A stretch of DNA of 64,000 nucleotides. Source: Acuticoccus sp965213555 (GTDB lineage Bacteria; Pseudomonadota; Alphaproteobacteria; Rhizobiales; Amorphaceae). This document shows positions 50,807 through 60,163 of the stretch, piece after piece. The notes beneath the pieces were generated by a model. The model ran no database searches and was not told where the DNA came from. It saw only the letters and a program-made list of their open reading frames with translations. Within the stretch, counting starts at the first letter, position 1; every line of letters starts with the position of its first letter. The DNA lies in contig NZ_OZ243890.1 in assembly GCF_965213555.1 (NCBI RefSeq), forward strand, positions 1,488,001-1,552,000. The letters run 5' to 3'. The translations under genes were made by a program, and so were the position numbers.

Positions 50807-51679
50807 ATGGACTGCTCGCTCGACATCTTCTTCCTGGAAGCGGTGCTGAACGGCTTCCTGCTCGCCGGACTGCTCGCGCTCCTCGCGCTGGGGCTCAACC
50901 TCATCTTCGGCGTCATCGACGTGGTGTGGATCTGCTACGCCGAGCTCGTCATGGTCGGCATGTACGGGATCTTCTACGCCAACCAGACCTTCGGCCTGCC
51001 GTTGCCCGCCGCGATCGTGGTCGGCATCGCACTCGTCGCGGTGGCGGGGCTCATCCTGCACACGGTCGTCATCCGCCCGGTGCTGGACAGCGCGCCGATC
51101 AACCAGCTCCTCGTGACCGGCGGGGTGCTCTTCTTCCTTCAGGCCGCGGCGACGATGGCGTTCGGCATCGAGTTCAAGAACCTCGGCATCCGGCTCGGCT
51201 CGGTCTCCGTCGCCGACATGTACTTCTCGTGGAGCCGGATCATCACGTTCGGCGTGGCGCTCGCCGCCATGGTGGCGCTGTGGCAGTTCCTGCGTCGCAC
51301 CTACATCGGCACCGCGATCCGCGCCATCAGCCAGGACCGCCAGATCATGCCGCTGATGGGCGTCGACAGCCGGCGGGTCTACCTCGTGACGTCGGCGATC
51401 GGCGGTGGGCTCGCCGGCCTCGCCGCCTCGCTGATGGTTCTGCAGTACGACATCTACCCGCAGATCGGCCTGCAGTTCGGTCCGCTCACCTTCATGATCT
51501 GCGTGCTGGGCGGGCTTGGCAACATGGTCGGCGGGTTCGTCGCGGCGTTCATCATCGCGCAGTTCATCACCATCGGCGGCTCGTGCTTTGCCACCGAGTG
51601 GGGCTACGCCATCGCCTTCCTGTTCTTCATCCTCGTCATGTTCATCCGCCCGCAGGGCCTGTTCGGGACCAAGGCATGA
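50807..51679 (+). CDS. Liv-type ABC transporter permease (LivH-like)
   Basis: A 290-aa permease with about eight helices: LNGFLLAGLLALLALGLNLIFGV near the N-terminus, RRTYIGTAIRAISQDRQIMPLMGVD (the EAA-type loop) and FVAAFIIAQFITIGG. ATG 50807. Its stop overlaps the LivM ATG. Confidence 0.9.
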   Translation: MDCSLDIFFLEAVLNGFLLAGLLALLALGLNLIFGVIDVVWICYAELVMVGMYGIFYANQTFGLPLPAAIVVGIALVAVAGLILHTVVIRPVLDSAPINQLLVTGGVLFFLQAAATMAFGIEFKNLGIRLGSVSVADMYFSWSRIITFGVALAAMVALWQFLRRTYIGTAIRAISQDRQIMPLMGVDSRRVYLVTSAIGGGLAGLAASLMVLQYDIYPQIGLQFGPLTFMICVLGGLGNMVGGFVAAFIIAQFITIGGSCFATEWGYAIAFLFFILVMFIRPQGLFGTKA

Positions 51680-52734
51680 CGCCCGCCTCGGGGACCGCCG
51701 CGGCGCCGGCGACGCGCCTGCGCATCAACCCGTTCTACGTCGTGGGCCTTGCGGCGCTCGTGGCGCTGCCGTTCATCTTGGACGCGATCTACCCGGTCAG
51801 CTCGCGATACTACCTGCACCTTGCGGTGCAGATCCTGTTCTGGGCGTTCATCTACACCGGCTGGTCGCTGATGGGCCGGTTCGGCCTCGTCTCCCTGGGT
51901 CACGGTGCGTTCACCGGCATCGGCGCCTACGTGACGGTCCTTCTGTGGAACGATGCCGGGCTGACACCGCTCATCGGCATCCCGGTCGCGGTCGCGGCGG
52001 CCGTCCTCGTCAGCCAGATCGTCGGCTACCCGAGCTTTCGCCAGCGCATCCGCGGGCACTACTTCGCGCTCCTCACGCTGGCCCTCACCGAGTTCGTGCG
52101 CCTCGCCATCGTCGGGCTGCGCGACGTCACCGGGGGGTCGCTCGGCACCCAGCCCGACCGCGCGGGCGACGGCATCTCGCTCGTCGCCGTGCAGTTCGAG
52201 CCGGACAGGGTGCTCGCCTACTTCGTGGCGCTCGCGACCTGGATCGTCGGGCTCTACGTCTGGCACCGCGTCGACCGCTCCATGGACCGCTACGCGCTGG
52301 AGGCGGCCAACGTGGACGAGGACGCCGCCGCCTCCGTCGGCATCGACGTCACCCGCGAGAAGCTGAAGGTGACGGCGATCTCGGCGGGGATGTGCGCGTT
52401 CGGCGGCGCGATGTTCGGCCAGTACCAGATGTACATCGGTCCGGACACCATCGCCGGGCTCGCGATCTCGCTCAACATCGTGTTCGCGTGCATCGTCGGC
52501 GGCGTCGGCGTCATGCTCGGCCCGACCCTCGGCGCGCTGCTGACGCAAATGCTGGCGGAGACGCTGCGCGTCGGCATCGCGTCCAGCGAGACGCTGCGCT
52601 CCGCGCTCGGCTCGAGCGCGCTCGCCCTCGACACGGCGATCTACGGGCTGCTGCTCATCGTCTTCATCATCTACATGCCGAAGGGGATCCTCGGCACGGT
52701 GCAGGACCGCTTCGGCAGGGGACGGCGGCGATGA
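51676..52734 (+). CDS. Liv-type ABC transporter permease (LivM-like)
   Basis: A 352-aa permease with about nine helices. Typical LivM marks are GRFGLVSLGHGAFTGIGAYV, FRQRIRGHYFALLTLALTE, AAASVGIDVTREKL and VACIVGGVG-like CIVGGVGVMLGPTLGALL. ATG 51676; the stop overlaps the start of the CnbZ-like gene (ATGA), tying that enzyme to the importer. Confidence 0.9.
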   Translation: MTPASGTAAAPATRLRINPFYVVGLAALVALPFILDAIYPVSSRYYLHLAVQILFWAFIYTGWSLMGRFGLVSLGHGAFTGIGAYVTVLLWNDAGLTPLIGIPVAVAAAVLVSQIVGYPSFRQRIRGHYFALLTLALTEFVRLAIVGLRDVTGGSLGTQPDRAGDGISLVAVQFEPDRVLAYFVALATWIVGLYVWHRVDRSMDRYALEAANVDEDAAASVGIDVTREKLKVTAISAGMCAFGGAMFGQYQMYIGPDTIAGLAISLNIVFACIVGGVGVMLGPTLGALLTQMLAETLRVGIASSETLRSALGSSALALDTAIYGLLLIVFIIYMPKGILGTVQDRFGRGRRR

Positions 52735-53486
52735 GCGACACACGGGAGTTTGGACCAGGGGACTATCGCTACGCGCCGGGGGTCGCGCAGTACTCGGCGG
52801 GCGTGGTGGCGCAACCCGGCTTCGAGCTCGTCCACGCCCGCTTCGCGCGGCCGGTTGCCCTGGAAGAGGGCTTCGCCCGGATCGCGGACCACCTCGAGGC
52901 GGCGGATCGCCGCTGCACCGCGTTCGCCGCCTGCGAGCTGCGCTCACCAGGGCAGTTCACCGAGGACGGCTTCCGCGCCTTCAACGAGCTCTACATCGGC
53001 GTCCTAGCCGACTGGGGCATCGTGAGGGACGGGGTCAACCCGGTGGCGCGCTCGAACGTGTGTCCCAAGCTTGCACCGCCATCCGAGCCGTCCTTCCACG
53101 CCTTCGCCTACACCCGTCCGGCCGCGGACGCCGCGCCGACGACGTGCGTGGTCGCCGGCAGCGGGGAGGTCCCGGAGGGGCACGCCACGTACCGCGACCA
53201 CATCGTCGCGCCCGGCGACGTGTCGCCGGACGGCATGCGGGCGAAGGCGCGGCACGTCGTCGGCGAGATGCGGCGCCGGCTCGCGACGCTGGGGGTCGCG
53301 CCGGCGGACGTGACGGCCGCGCAGGTCTACACCGTGGAGCCGGTGCACGGGCTGATGGAGACCGAGCTCATCCCCGGCGAGCTCGCCGGCCACGGGCTCA
53401 CCTGGCACTACTGCCGCCCGCCCATCGAGGGTCTCGCCTTCGAGATGGACTGCCGCAAGGTCCACACCGAGCTCGTCATCGGCTGA
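52731..53486 (+). CDS. CnbZ-like (RidA-superfamily) deaminase
   Basis: A 251-aa protein resembling CnbZ, the 2-amino-5-chloromuconate deaminase of the chloronitrobenzene pathway, a RidA-related enzyme. Features are the FGPGDYRYAPGVAQYSAGV start, FAACELRSPGQFTEDGFRAFNE, GIVRDGVNPVARSNVCP, SFHAFAYTRPA and the C-terminal Cys/His segment EMDCRKVHTEL. Translational coupling to a Liv-type importer suggests hydrolysis of an imported or derived enamine. The specific substrate is unknown. Family recognition is from memory of conserved phrases, so moderate confidence. Confidence 0.68.
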   Translation: MSDTREFGPGDYRYAPGVAQYSAGVVAQPGFELVHARFARPVALEEGFARIADHLEAADRRCTAFAACELRSPGQFTEDGFRAFNELYIGVLADWGIVRDGVNPVARSNVCPKLAPPSEPSFHAFAYTRPAADAAPTTCVVAGSGEVPEGHATYRDHIVAPGDVSPDGMRAKARHVVGEMRRRLATLGVAPADVTAAQVYTVEPVHGLMETELIPGELAGHGLTWHYCRPPIEGLAFEMDCRKVHTELVIG

Positions 53487-53490
53487 ACGA

Positions 53491-54774
53491 TCAGCGCAGC
53501 AGCGACGGCAGGGCGAGCGTCAGCGCCGGGACGAAGGTGATGGCAATGAGCACGGCGAGCTGCACGAGGAGGAGCGGCCAGATCGACAGCGAGATGCGCT
53601 CGATGGACAGGCCGGAGATCGCCGAGCCGACGAACAGGGAGTAGCCGAACGGCGGCGTCGCCATGCCGATGGCGAAGTTGATGACGACGATCGCCCCGAG
53701 GTGGATGGGGTCGAGGCCGAGCTGCGCACCCAACCCCGTCAGCACGCTGCCGAGGATGATCATCGCTGCGATGTTGTCCATGATCGCGCCGATGAAGAGC
53801 AGCGTCACGTTGAGCAGGAGCAGGATCACGACCGGGCTGTCGCTCACCGAGAGGACCGCGGCGGCGAGCGCCGCGGGCACGCGCTCGGACGCCACCAGCC
53901 AGCCGAAGGCCGCGGCGGTGGCGATGATGAGGCAGATGATCGCCGTCGTGCGCATCGCGCCGAGCACGATGCCGTAGAGGTCGGCGACCCCGATCTCCCG
54001 GTGGACCAGGAGGCCGACGGCGAGCCCGTAGAACACGCCCACGGCGGCCGCCTCCGTCGGCGTGAACACGCCGCCGTAGATGCCGCCGAGGATGAGGACG
54101 GGGGCGGCGAGCGCCCACTTGCCGTCCCACAGCGCGGCGCCGAGCTCGCGGCGCGTCGCGCGGGCGGACGCGCGGGGAACGTCCATGCGCCGCGCCGCGA
54201 CGGCGCAGGCGACCATGAAGGCGGCCGCGATGAGGAGCCCCGGCACGACGCCAGCGAGGAACAGCTCGCTGATCGACTGCTCCGAGACGACGCCCCAGAT
54301 GACCATCGGGATCGACGGCGGGATCATCTGCCCGATGGGGCCGGACGCCGTCGCGAGCGCGGTGGCGAAGCCGCGGCCGTAGCCGTGCCGCTCCATCTCG
54401 GGGATCATGATCTGCCCCACCGCGGCCGTCGTCGCCGGCGCCGAGCCGGAGATCGCGGCGAAGAAGGTGGCGGACACGACCGTCACCATGCCGAGCCCGC
54501 CGGTGATGTGCCCGACCAGCGCTTGGCCGACGCGGATCAGCCGGCGCGACAGGCCGCCCCGCATCATGAGGTCGCCGGTGAGGACGAAGCCCGGGATGGC
54601 GAGGAGGGTGAAGATCTGCGTGCCGGAGATCACCCGCTGCGCGAGCACCACCTGCGGCACGTCGGCGACCCAAAGTCCGATGGCGGCGGCGAGGCCGAGG
54701 CAGAACGCGATGGGGACGCCGAAGAGAAGAAGCCCGCCGAACGCAGCCACGAGGGCGATGGCGGTCGCGCTCAA
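53491..54774 (-). CDS. TRAP transporter large permease (DctM type)
   Basis: A 427-aa DctM subunit with TLLAIPGFVLTGDLMMRGG, ISGSAPATTAAVGQIMIPEM, GPIGQMIPPSIPMVIWG, VFTPTEAAAVGVFYG and ATPPFGYSLFVG. The start is TTG 54774, overlapping the DctQ stop as TTGA and preceded by GGAGGAGG. It ends 4 bp from the convergent CnbZ-like gene. Confidence 0.92.
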   Translation of the reverse strand: MSATAIALVAAFGGLLLFGVPIAFCLGLAAAIGLWVADVPQVVLAQRVISGTQIFTLLAIPGFVLTGDLMMRGGLSRRLIRVGQALVGHITGGLGMVTVVSATFFAAISGSAPATTAAVGQIMIPEMERHGYGRGFATALATASGPIGQMIPPSIPMVIWGVVSEQSISELFLAGVVPGLLIAAAFMVACAVAARRMDVPRASARATRRELGAALWDGKWALAAPVLILGGIYGGVFTPTEAAAVGVFYGLAVGLLVHREIGVADLYGIVLGAMRTTAIICLIIATAAAFGWLVASERVPAALAAAVLSVSDSPVVILLLLNVTLLFIGAIMDNIAAMIILGSVLTGLGAQLGLDPIHLGAIVVINFAIGMATPPFGYSLFVGSAISGLSIERISLSIWPLLLVQLAVLIAITFVPALTLALPSLLR

Positions 54775-55283
54775 CGCGCCTCCTCCGGTGGCGGTCCGAG
54801 CGCCGGCGCCTCCGCCGTCGCCGGACCCAGGAGGCGGGCGAGGGCGTGCAGCGCCACGAGCGCTCCTGCCACCGGCGCCGCGGCGTGCAGCAGCTCGATG
54901 GGGAAGCGCACCGCCGCGGAAACCTGCCCGAGCGTGCGATCCACATAGTCGACGCCGGACACGACGAGGAGGAGGCCGAACGCGAGGACGAGGAGGCTCG
55001 TCAGGCGCTCCAACGGGCGTCGAAGGCCCGCCGGCAGCGCGCCGACGAGGAGCGTGAGGCGCACGTGGAAGCCCTCGCGCACGCCGAGGCTCCCCGCAAG
55101 GAGCACGATCCAGGTGAACAGGAAGAGCGCGAGCTCCTCCGTCCACGACGTCGCCTGGCCGACGAAGTAGCGCATGACGACCTGCAGCACGAGGCTGCCC
55201 ATGCAGGCCGCCGTCATCGCCACGATGAGGACCGCGCTTGCACGGGCCGCCAGCGCGGAGGCGCGCTCGATCAGCGTGACCAT
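54771..55283 (-). CDS. TRAP transporter small permease (DctQ type)
   Basis: A 170-aa four-helix DctQ protein (MRYFVGQATSWTEELALFLF, GVREGFHVRLTLL). It is middle gene of receptor-DctQ-DctM; it starts 37 bp after the receptor stop and its stop overlaps the TTG start of DctM. Confidence 0.88.
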   Translation of the reverse strand: MVTLIERASALAARASAVLIVAMTAACMGSLVLQVVMRYFVGQATSWTEELALFLFTWIVLLAGSLGVREGFHVRLTLLVGALPAGLRRPLERLTSLLVLAFGLLLVVSGVDYVDRTLGQVSAAVRFPIELLHAAAPVAGALVALHALARLLGPATAEAPALGPPPEEAR

Positions 55284-55320
55284 CGCCTAGTCCGTGCCGA
55301 GGCGCACCGGGCCCTGTCGG

Positions 55321-56304
55321 TCATTCGACCGCGGCGAGCGCCTTGTCGAACAACTCGGCGCCGACCTCGTCGCGGAACCGGTCGTACACCGGCCGCACAA
55401 GCTCGCGGAACGCTGCCGGATCGGCGACCTCGTTGACGGTCATGCCCTCCGCGCGCAAAGCCTCGACGATGGAGGCAGCATCCTCGCCCACCTTCGCGCG
55501 CTGCCGGTCGGCGGCGATGCGGGCCGCCTCGCGCACCGTCGCCTGCTCCTCCTCGCTCAAGCCCTGGTAGGTGCGCTGGGACATCAGGAGGCCGAGCGCG
55601 GAGTAGGTGTGCCGCGTCAGGGACAAGTACTCGACCACGTCCGCGTAGTTGTTGCTCTTGATCACCGCGACCGGGATCTCGAGCCCGTCGATCGTCCCCT
55701 GTTGGACCGCGGTGTAGACCTCACCCCAAGCCATCGGCACCGCGTTGCCGCCGAGCGACTGGAACATCTCGATGAAGACGGGGTTCTGCATCACCCTGTA
55801 CTTGACGCCCTCGACGTCGGCCGGCGCCGTCACGGGCTTGGCGTTGTTCAGCATGTGACGGAAGCCGCCCTCGGCGAACGCAAGCCCGACGATGCCGTCG
55901 TCCTCCAGGGCGCGGAGGAGGGTCTCACCCACCTCACCATCCAGCACCTCGTGCGCCTGCGCCTCGCTGGCGTAGAGGAACGGCATGTCGTTCAGCTGGA
56001 AGGTCGGCTCGACGTTGGCGATGACGGCGTTGGTGATGACCGCGACGTCGAGCGTCCCGAAGGCGAGGCCCTCCAGCATCTCCTTCTCGTCGCCGAGCTG
56101 ACGGTTGGGGAAGAACTCGACCTCGAACGCGCCCGGAGACAGCTCCTCGAGCGCGCCGGCGAACTCCCGCGCGGCGATCGCGTAGGGGTCGCCCTCGCCG
56201 TCCGACGTCGTCCAGCCGACGCGCAGGGTCGTCTGCGCGAGCGCCGAGGTCGCGAGCAGGCTCGCCGCCAGGGCGAAGGGAATGAGGGCTTTGTAGTGAC
56301 GCAT
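55321..56304 (-). CDS. TRAP transporter substrate-binding protein (DctP type)
   Basis: A 327-aa receptor with a Sec signal peptide (residues about 1-23, ending ALAQ). Conserved DctP parts are FEVEFFPNRQLGDEKEMLEGL, DVEGVKYRVMQNPVF with the ligand-binding Arg, and PMAWGEVYTAVQQGTIDGLEIP. It binds an organic acid, identity unknown. ATG 56304 has GGAGG upstream. It is first gene of the third complete TRAP operon in the window. Confidence 0.91.
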   Translation of the reverse strand: MRHYKALIPFALAASLLATSALAQTTLRVGWTTSDGEGDPYAIAAREFAGALEELSPGAFEVEFFPNRQLGDEKEMLEGLAFGTLDVAVITNAVIANVEPTFQLNDMPFLYASEAQAHEVLDGEVGETLLRALEDDGIVGLAFAEGGFRHMLNNAKPVTAPADVEGVKYRVMQNPVFIEMFQSLGGNAVPMAWGEVYTAVQQGTIDGLEIPVAVIKSNNYADVVEYLSLTRHTYSALGLLMSQRTYQGLSEEEQATVREAARIAADRQRAKVGEDAASIVEALRAEGMTVNEVADPAAFRELVRPVYDRFRDEVGAELFDKALAAVE

Positions 56305-56397
56305 GAGGGATCCTCCCGGTGGTGTTCTCGCGGCCCCGCCGGTCGCACCGTTCGGCCGCGCTTTGGGACATCGCCGCCGGCCGGACGTCGCGCCCGC

Positions 56398-57318
56398 TCA
56401 CGGGGCCGGCGGCTCGAAGTCGTAGAGCGTCCAGGCGTTGGTCGTCAAAATCCGGTCGCGGGTCGCCGTGTCCGGCGTCCAATCCTCGAGCATCGACAGG
56501 AGCGCGCCGTCGTTCGGCATCAAAATGTCGACGCTCGGGTGCGGCCAGTCGCTTGCCCAGACCACGCGCTCGGGGTTCGCGGCGACGATCGCCCGCGCAT
56601 GGGTGCCGACGTCGTCGTAGGGCAGGCGAGGGAGTCCGGTGATGCGGTAGGCGCCCGACAGCTTGGCCCACGCGCGACCTTCGGCGATGAGCCGCAGCAT
56701 CGCCGCGACGCCGGGATCGCCCTCAGCCTTCGCCACGGGGACGTGGCCCATGTGGTCGAACACCACGGGGACAGGAAGCTCCGCGAGCGTCGCGGCAAGG
56801 TCGCCGAACGTCGACACGTCGATGAGGAGCTGGACGTGCCAGCCGAGCGGCGCGATGCGGGCGCACAGCCTCGTAAGGTCGGCCATCCCCGTGCCGCCAG
56901 CGAACAGCAGGTTGATGCGCACGCCACGCACGCCGAGATCGTGCATGCGCCGGAGCTCGGCGTCCGCGACGTCCCCTTCAACCACCGCGACGCCGCGGAG
57001 CGCTCCGGGGTCGGCGGCGAGCCCGTCGAGCATGGCGGTGTTGTCCGTGCCGTAGACGCTCGGCTGGACGAGGACGCCGCGGGACAGGCCCAGCGTCGCC
57101 AGCATGGCCCGGTACGCCTCGAGCGGCGCGTCGGGCGGCGTGTAGGAGCGATCGGCGACGTAGGCGTACCGGGCGGCGGGGCCGAAGACGTGGGCGTGGC
57201 AGTCCACCGCGCCGTCGGGCGGCGTGAAGCGTGCCGGCGTGGGGTTCGGGTCCGGCGGCTGGCACGCCGGGATCGTCCGCTCCGCGCCGGCCTCGGAGCC
57301 TTGATTGTTCGCCGTCAT
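56398..57318 (-). CDS. Amidohydrolase family protein (2-pyrone-4,6-dicarboxylate hydrolase-like)
   Basis: A 306-aa TIM-barrel metal hydrolase of the amidohydrolase-2 family. The metal motif DCHAHVFGPA is at residues about 40-50; VFDHMGHVP, KLSGAYR and the catalytic Asp in WASDWPHP follow. Closest resemblance is to lactonases such as LigI (PDC hydrolase) and gluconolactone-type enzymes; substrate unknown. ATG 57318 has GGAGG-GAGGG upstream; a longer frame begins at 57387. It lies upstream of the TRAP operon on the same strand and may act on its substrate. Confidence 0.86.
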   Translation of the reverse strand: MTANNQGSEAGAERTIPACQPPDPNPTPARFTPPDGAVDCHAHVFGPAARYAYVADRSYTPPDAPLEAYRAMLATLGLSRGVLVQPSVYGTDNTAMLDGLAADPGALRGVAVVEGDVADAELRRMHDLGVRGVRINLLFAGGTGMADLTRLCARIAPLGWHVQLLIDVSTFGDLAATLAELPVPVVFDHMGHVPVAKAEGDPGVAAMLRLIAEGRAWAKLSGAYRITGLPRLPYDDVGTHARAIVAANPERVVWASDWPHPSVDILMPNDGALLSMLEDWTPDTATRDRILTTNAWTLYDFEPPAP

Positions 57319-57426
57319 CCCTCGCCTCCGGTCCGAGCCCGGCCCCGACGAGGGGCCCCATGCTAGTGGAGCGTATCGCACGCGCATTGGCCCGTTGAGC
57401 AGCGCGAAGTTTTGTGCCGTGATGAT

Positions 57427-57438
57427 GCGAGCGCTCGC
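57427..57438. promoter_or_regulatory. 12-bp perfect palindrome in a divergent intergenic region
   Basis: GCGAGCGCTCGC lies in the 206-bp gap between the amidohydrolase gene (minus) and the peptide-ABC receptor gene (plus). It could be an operator, but such GC palindromes also occur by chance in this genome. Confidence 0.25.
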
Positions 57439-57524
57439 TTAGGGCGGGACGCCGGCGCGGCGCGCTCGGCGTGCCGCTTGCATGACGACCGCCGAACCCG
57501 CACCGGAACTAGAGAGGGCCGCCC

Positions 57525-59138
57525 ATGATCCGACGCTCCCGTCTGCTCCTCGCCGTCTCGGCAGCGGTGCTCTTGCCCGCGACCGCGTCCGCCGAGACGC
57601 TCAACGTCGGGCTCGGCTCGGAGCCGACCGCGGTGGACCCGCACTACCACGACCTCGGACCGAACAACGCCATGGTCGAGCACATCTTCGAGGCGCTGGT
57701 CGCGCACGACAAGGACCTCAAGATCGTCCCCGAGCTCGCCACCGAGTGGGAGCGGAGGGACGACAACACCTGGGTGTTCACCCTGCGCGAGGGCGTCACC
57801 TTCTCCAACGGCGAGCCGTTCACCGCCAAGGACGTCATCTTCACCCTGTGCCGCGTCCTCAACAACGAGACCGGGCAGGGGTCCTTCACCGACGTCGCGA
57901 GCAACACCGAGAGCCTCGTCGCCGAGGGCGAGACGACGCTCGTCGTGACGACGAAGGTGCCCGAGCCGCTGCTCCTCGCCGAGCTCACCGACATCCCGAT
58001 CCTCTCGAGCTCCATCGTGGAGCACGGCGAGCTGACGTTCGATCCGGCCAACGGGTGCGGCGTCACCGGCGCGTGGCCGACGGTGGAGCAGTTCAACGAC
58101 GGCAGCGTCGCCATCGGCACCGGCCCCTACGCCCTCGAGGACTACACGAAGGGTGACTCGATCACCCTGTCGGCCAACGAGACTTACTGGGGCGAGGCGC
58201 CGGCGTTCGAGACGGTCGTCTTCACCGCCGTGCCGAGCGACGGGCCGCGCCTCGCGGGCCTGCTCGCGGGCGACTACGACCTCATCGAGAACCCGGCGCC
58301 GCGCGACCTGCCGCGCATCGAGGAGAACCCGAACCTCGACTACGTCGTCACGCCGTCGAACCGGGTGATCTTCCTGCAGATGGACACCTACAGGGACGTC
58401 GGCGAGAGCCCGACCTTGGAGGCGGAGGGCGAGAACCCGTTCAAGGACGTGCGCGTGCGCCGGGCGATCTCCAAGGCCATCGACCGCGACGCCATCGTGG
58501 AGCGCATCATGGACGGCGTCGCGACGCCGGCCTACCAGTACCTGCCCGACTCTATGTTCGGAGCCCTGCCCGAGCCGCCGGTGCTCGAGTACGATCCCGA
58601 GGAGGCCAAGCGCCTGCTCGCGGAGGCGGGTTACCCGGACGGCTTCAAGGTGACGCTCGCGACGCCCAACGACCGCTACATCAACGACGAGCGCGTCGCC
58701 CAGGCGGTGGCGCAGTTCCTCGCCAGGATCGGCATCGACGCGAGCGTCGACGCCATGTCGCGCTCGGTGTTCTTCCCCAAGCGGCGCGAGCGCGCGTTCT
58801 CCATGTCTATGGCCGGATGGGGCTCCTCCACGGGCGAGGCCTCGTCCTTCCTGCGCGCGTTCGTGGTGACCGAGGACCCGGAGCGCGACGTCGGCGGCTC
58901 GAACTACGGCGGCTACACCAGCGAGAAGTTCGACACCGTCTTCCTGCCCGCCATCGAGAGCATGGACGAGGCGGAGCGCGAGCAGGGGCTGATGGACTCC
59001 ATGAAGGTCGCGCTCGAGGAGATGCCGCTGATCCCGCTGCACTACGAGAGCTCGACCTGGGCATTCCGCGATGGGATCTCCTATCCCGGCCGCGCCGACC
59101 AGGCGACGATCGTGATGGATGTCGAGGTCGAGGGCTGA
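57525..59138 (+). CDS. Dipeptide/oligopeptide-type ABC transporter substrate-binding protein (SBP family 5)
   Basis: A 537-aa periplasmic receptor. Signal peptide residues about 1-24 (ending SAE). Family-5 signatures are LGSEPTAVDPHYHDLGPNNAMVEHIFEAL, LREGVTFSNGEPFTAKDV, GTGPYALEDYTKGD, VRVRRAISKAIDRDAIV and EEAKRLLAEAGYPDGF. It captures peptides or other amphipathic solutes for the permeases that follow. ATG 57525 has GAGAGGG upstream. Confidence 0.93.
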   Translation: MIRRSRLLLAVSAAVLLPATASAETLNVGLGSEPTAVDPHYHDLGPNNAMVEHIFEALVAHDKDLKIVPELATEWERRDDNTWVFTLREGVTFSNGEPFTAKDVIFTLCRVLNNETGQGSFTDVASNTESLVAEGETTLVVTTKVPEPLLLAELTDIPILSSSIVEHGELTFDPANGCGVTGAWPTVEQFNDGSVAIGTGPYALEDYTKGDSITLSANETYWGEAPAFETVVFTAVPSDGPRLAGLLAGDYDLIENPAPRDLPRIEENPNLDYVVTPSNRVIFLQMDTYRDVGESPTLEAEGENPFKDVRVRRAISKAIDRDAIVERIMDGVATPAYQYLPDSMFGALPEPPVLEYDPEEAKRLLAEAGYPDGFKVTLATPNDRYINDERVAQAVAQFLARIGIDASVDAMSRSVFFPKRRERAFSMSMAGWGSSTGEASSFLRAFVVTEDPERDVGGSNYGGYTSEKFDTVFLPAIESMDEAEREQGLMDSMKVALEEMPLIPLHYESSTWAFRDGISYPGRADQATIVMDVEVEG

Positions 59139-59185
59139 CGCCGACGAGCGGGGCCGTGCCCACCCCGGCCCTGCACTGACCCGCC

Positions 59186-60163
59186 ATGACGCTCTACATC
59201 ATCCGCCGGCTCATCCAGAGCAGCGTCGTGCTCCTTCTCACGTCGCTGGTCGTCTTCTTCGGCGTCTACGCCGTCGGCGACCCCGTGGAGATCCTGATCA
59301 ACCCCGAGGCGAGCGCGGCGGAGCGGGCGCTCCTCATCGCTCGCCTCGGCCTCGATCAGCCGATCCTCGTCCAGTACTTCGTCTTTCTGGGCAACGCGCT
59401 GCAGGGCGACCTCGGCACCTCGTTCGTGCACGGGGTGCCGGCGCTGGAGCTGATCTTGGATCGCTTCCCCGCCACGTTGGAGCTCGTCGTCGTCGCGCTC
59501 CTCCTGTCCATCGCCGTCGGCCTCCCCCTCGGCCTCGTGGCAGGGCTGCGCCCGAAGTCCGCAACGAGCGGGGCGATCCTCACCGGCTCCATCCTCGGCT
59601 TCAGCCTGCCGAACTTCTGGCAGGGGATGATCCTCATCCTCTTCTTCTCGGTGTGGCTCGGCTGGCTGCCGGCGGCCGGGCGCGGCGAGACGGTTGAGGT
59701 GCTCGGCGTACGCCTTAGCCTGTTCACCGCGGACGGGTGGAGCCACGTCCTCCTGCCCGCGCTGAACCTTGCGGTGTTCCAGATGGCGCTCGTCATCCGC
59801 CTCGCGGCCTCGGGGACGGCGGAGGCGCGGCTGCAGGACTACGTGCGCTTCGCCCGCGCCAAGGGGGTGCGACCGCGGCGCATCGTCCGCGTGCACATCC
59901 TGAAGAACATCCTCATTCCCATCGTCACCATCCTCGGTGTGGAGTTCGGCGGCCTCGTCGCCTTCTCCACGATCACCGAGACGGTGTTCGCGTGGCCGGG
60001 CATGGGCAAGCTCCTCATCGACTCCATCTACCTCCTCGACCGGCCGGTGGTGGTCGCCTACCTCCTCCTCATCACCCTCTTGTTCGTCACGGTGAACCTC
60101 GTCGTCGACGTCGCCTACGCCGCGCTCGACCCGCGGGTGAAGCTCGCCGGAGAGACCGCGTGA
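59186..60163 (+). CDS. Peptide-type ABC transporter permease (DppB-like)
   Basis: A 325-aa six-helix permease. MTLYIIRRLIQSSVVLLL start, GLDQPILVQY, GDLGTSFVHG and the EAA loop YVRFARAKGVRPRRI are typical of DppB. It is second gene of the receptor-B-C-D-F operon; its stop overlaps the next GTG. Confidence 0.93.
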   Translation: MTLYIIRRLIQSSVVLLLTSLVVFFGVYAVGDPVEILINPEASAAERALLIARLGLDQPILVQYFVFLGNALQGDLGTSFVHGVPALELILDRFPATLELVVVALLLSIAVGLPLGLVAGLRPKSATSGAILTGSILGFSLPNFWQGMILILFFSVWLGWLPAAGRGETVEVLGVRLSLFTADGWSHVLLPALNLAVFQMALVIRLAASGTAEARLQDYVRFARAKGVRPRRIVRVHILKNILIPIVTILGVEFGGLVAFSTITETVFAWPGMGKLLIDSIYLLDRPVVVAYLLLITLLFVTVNLVVDVAYAALDPRVKLAGETA

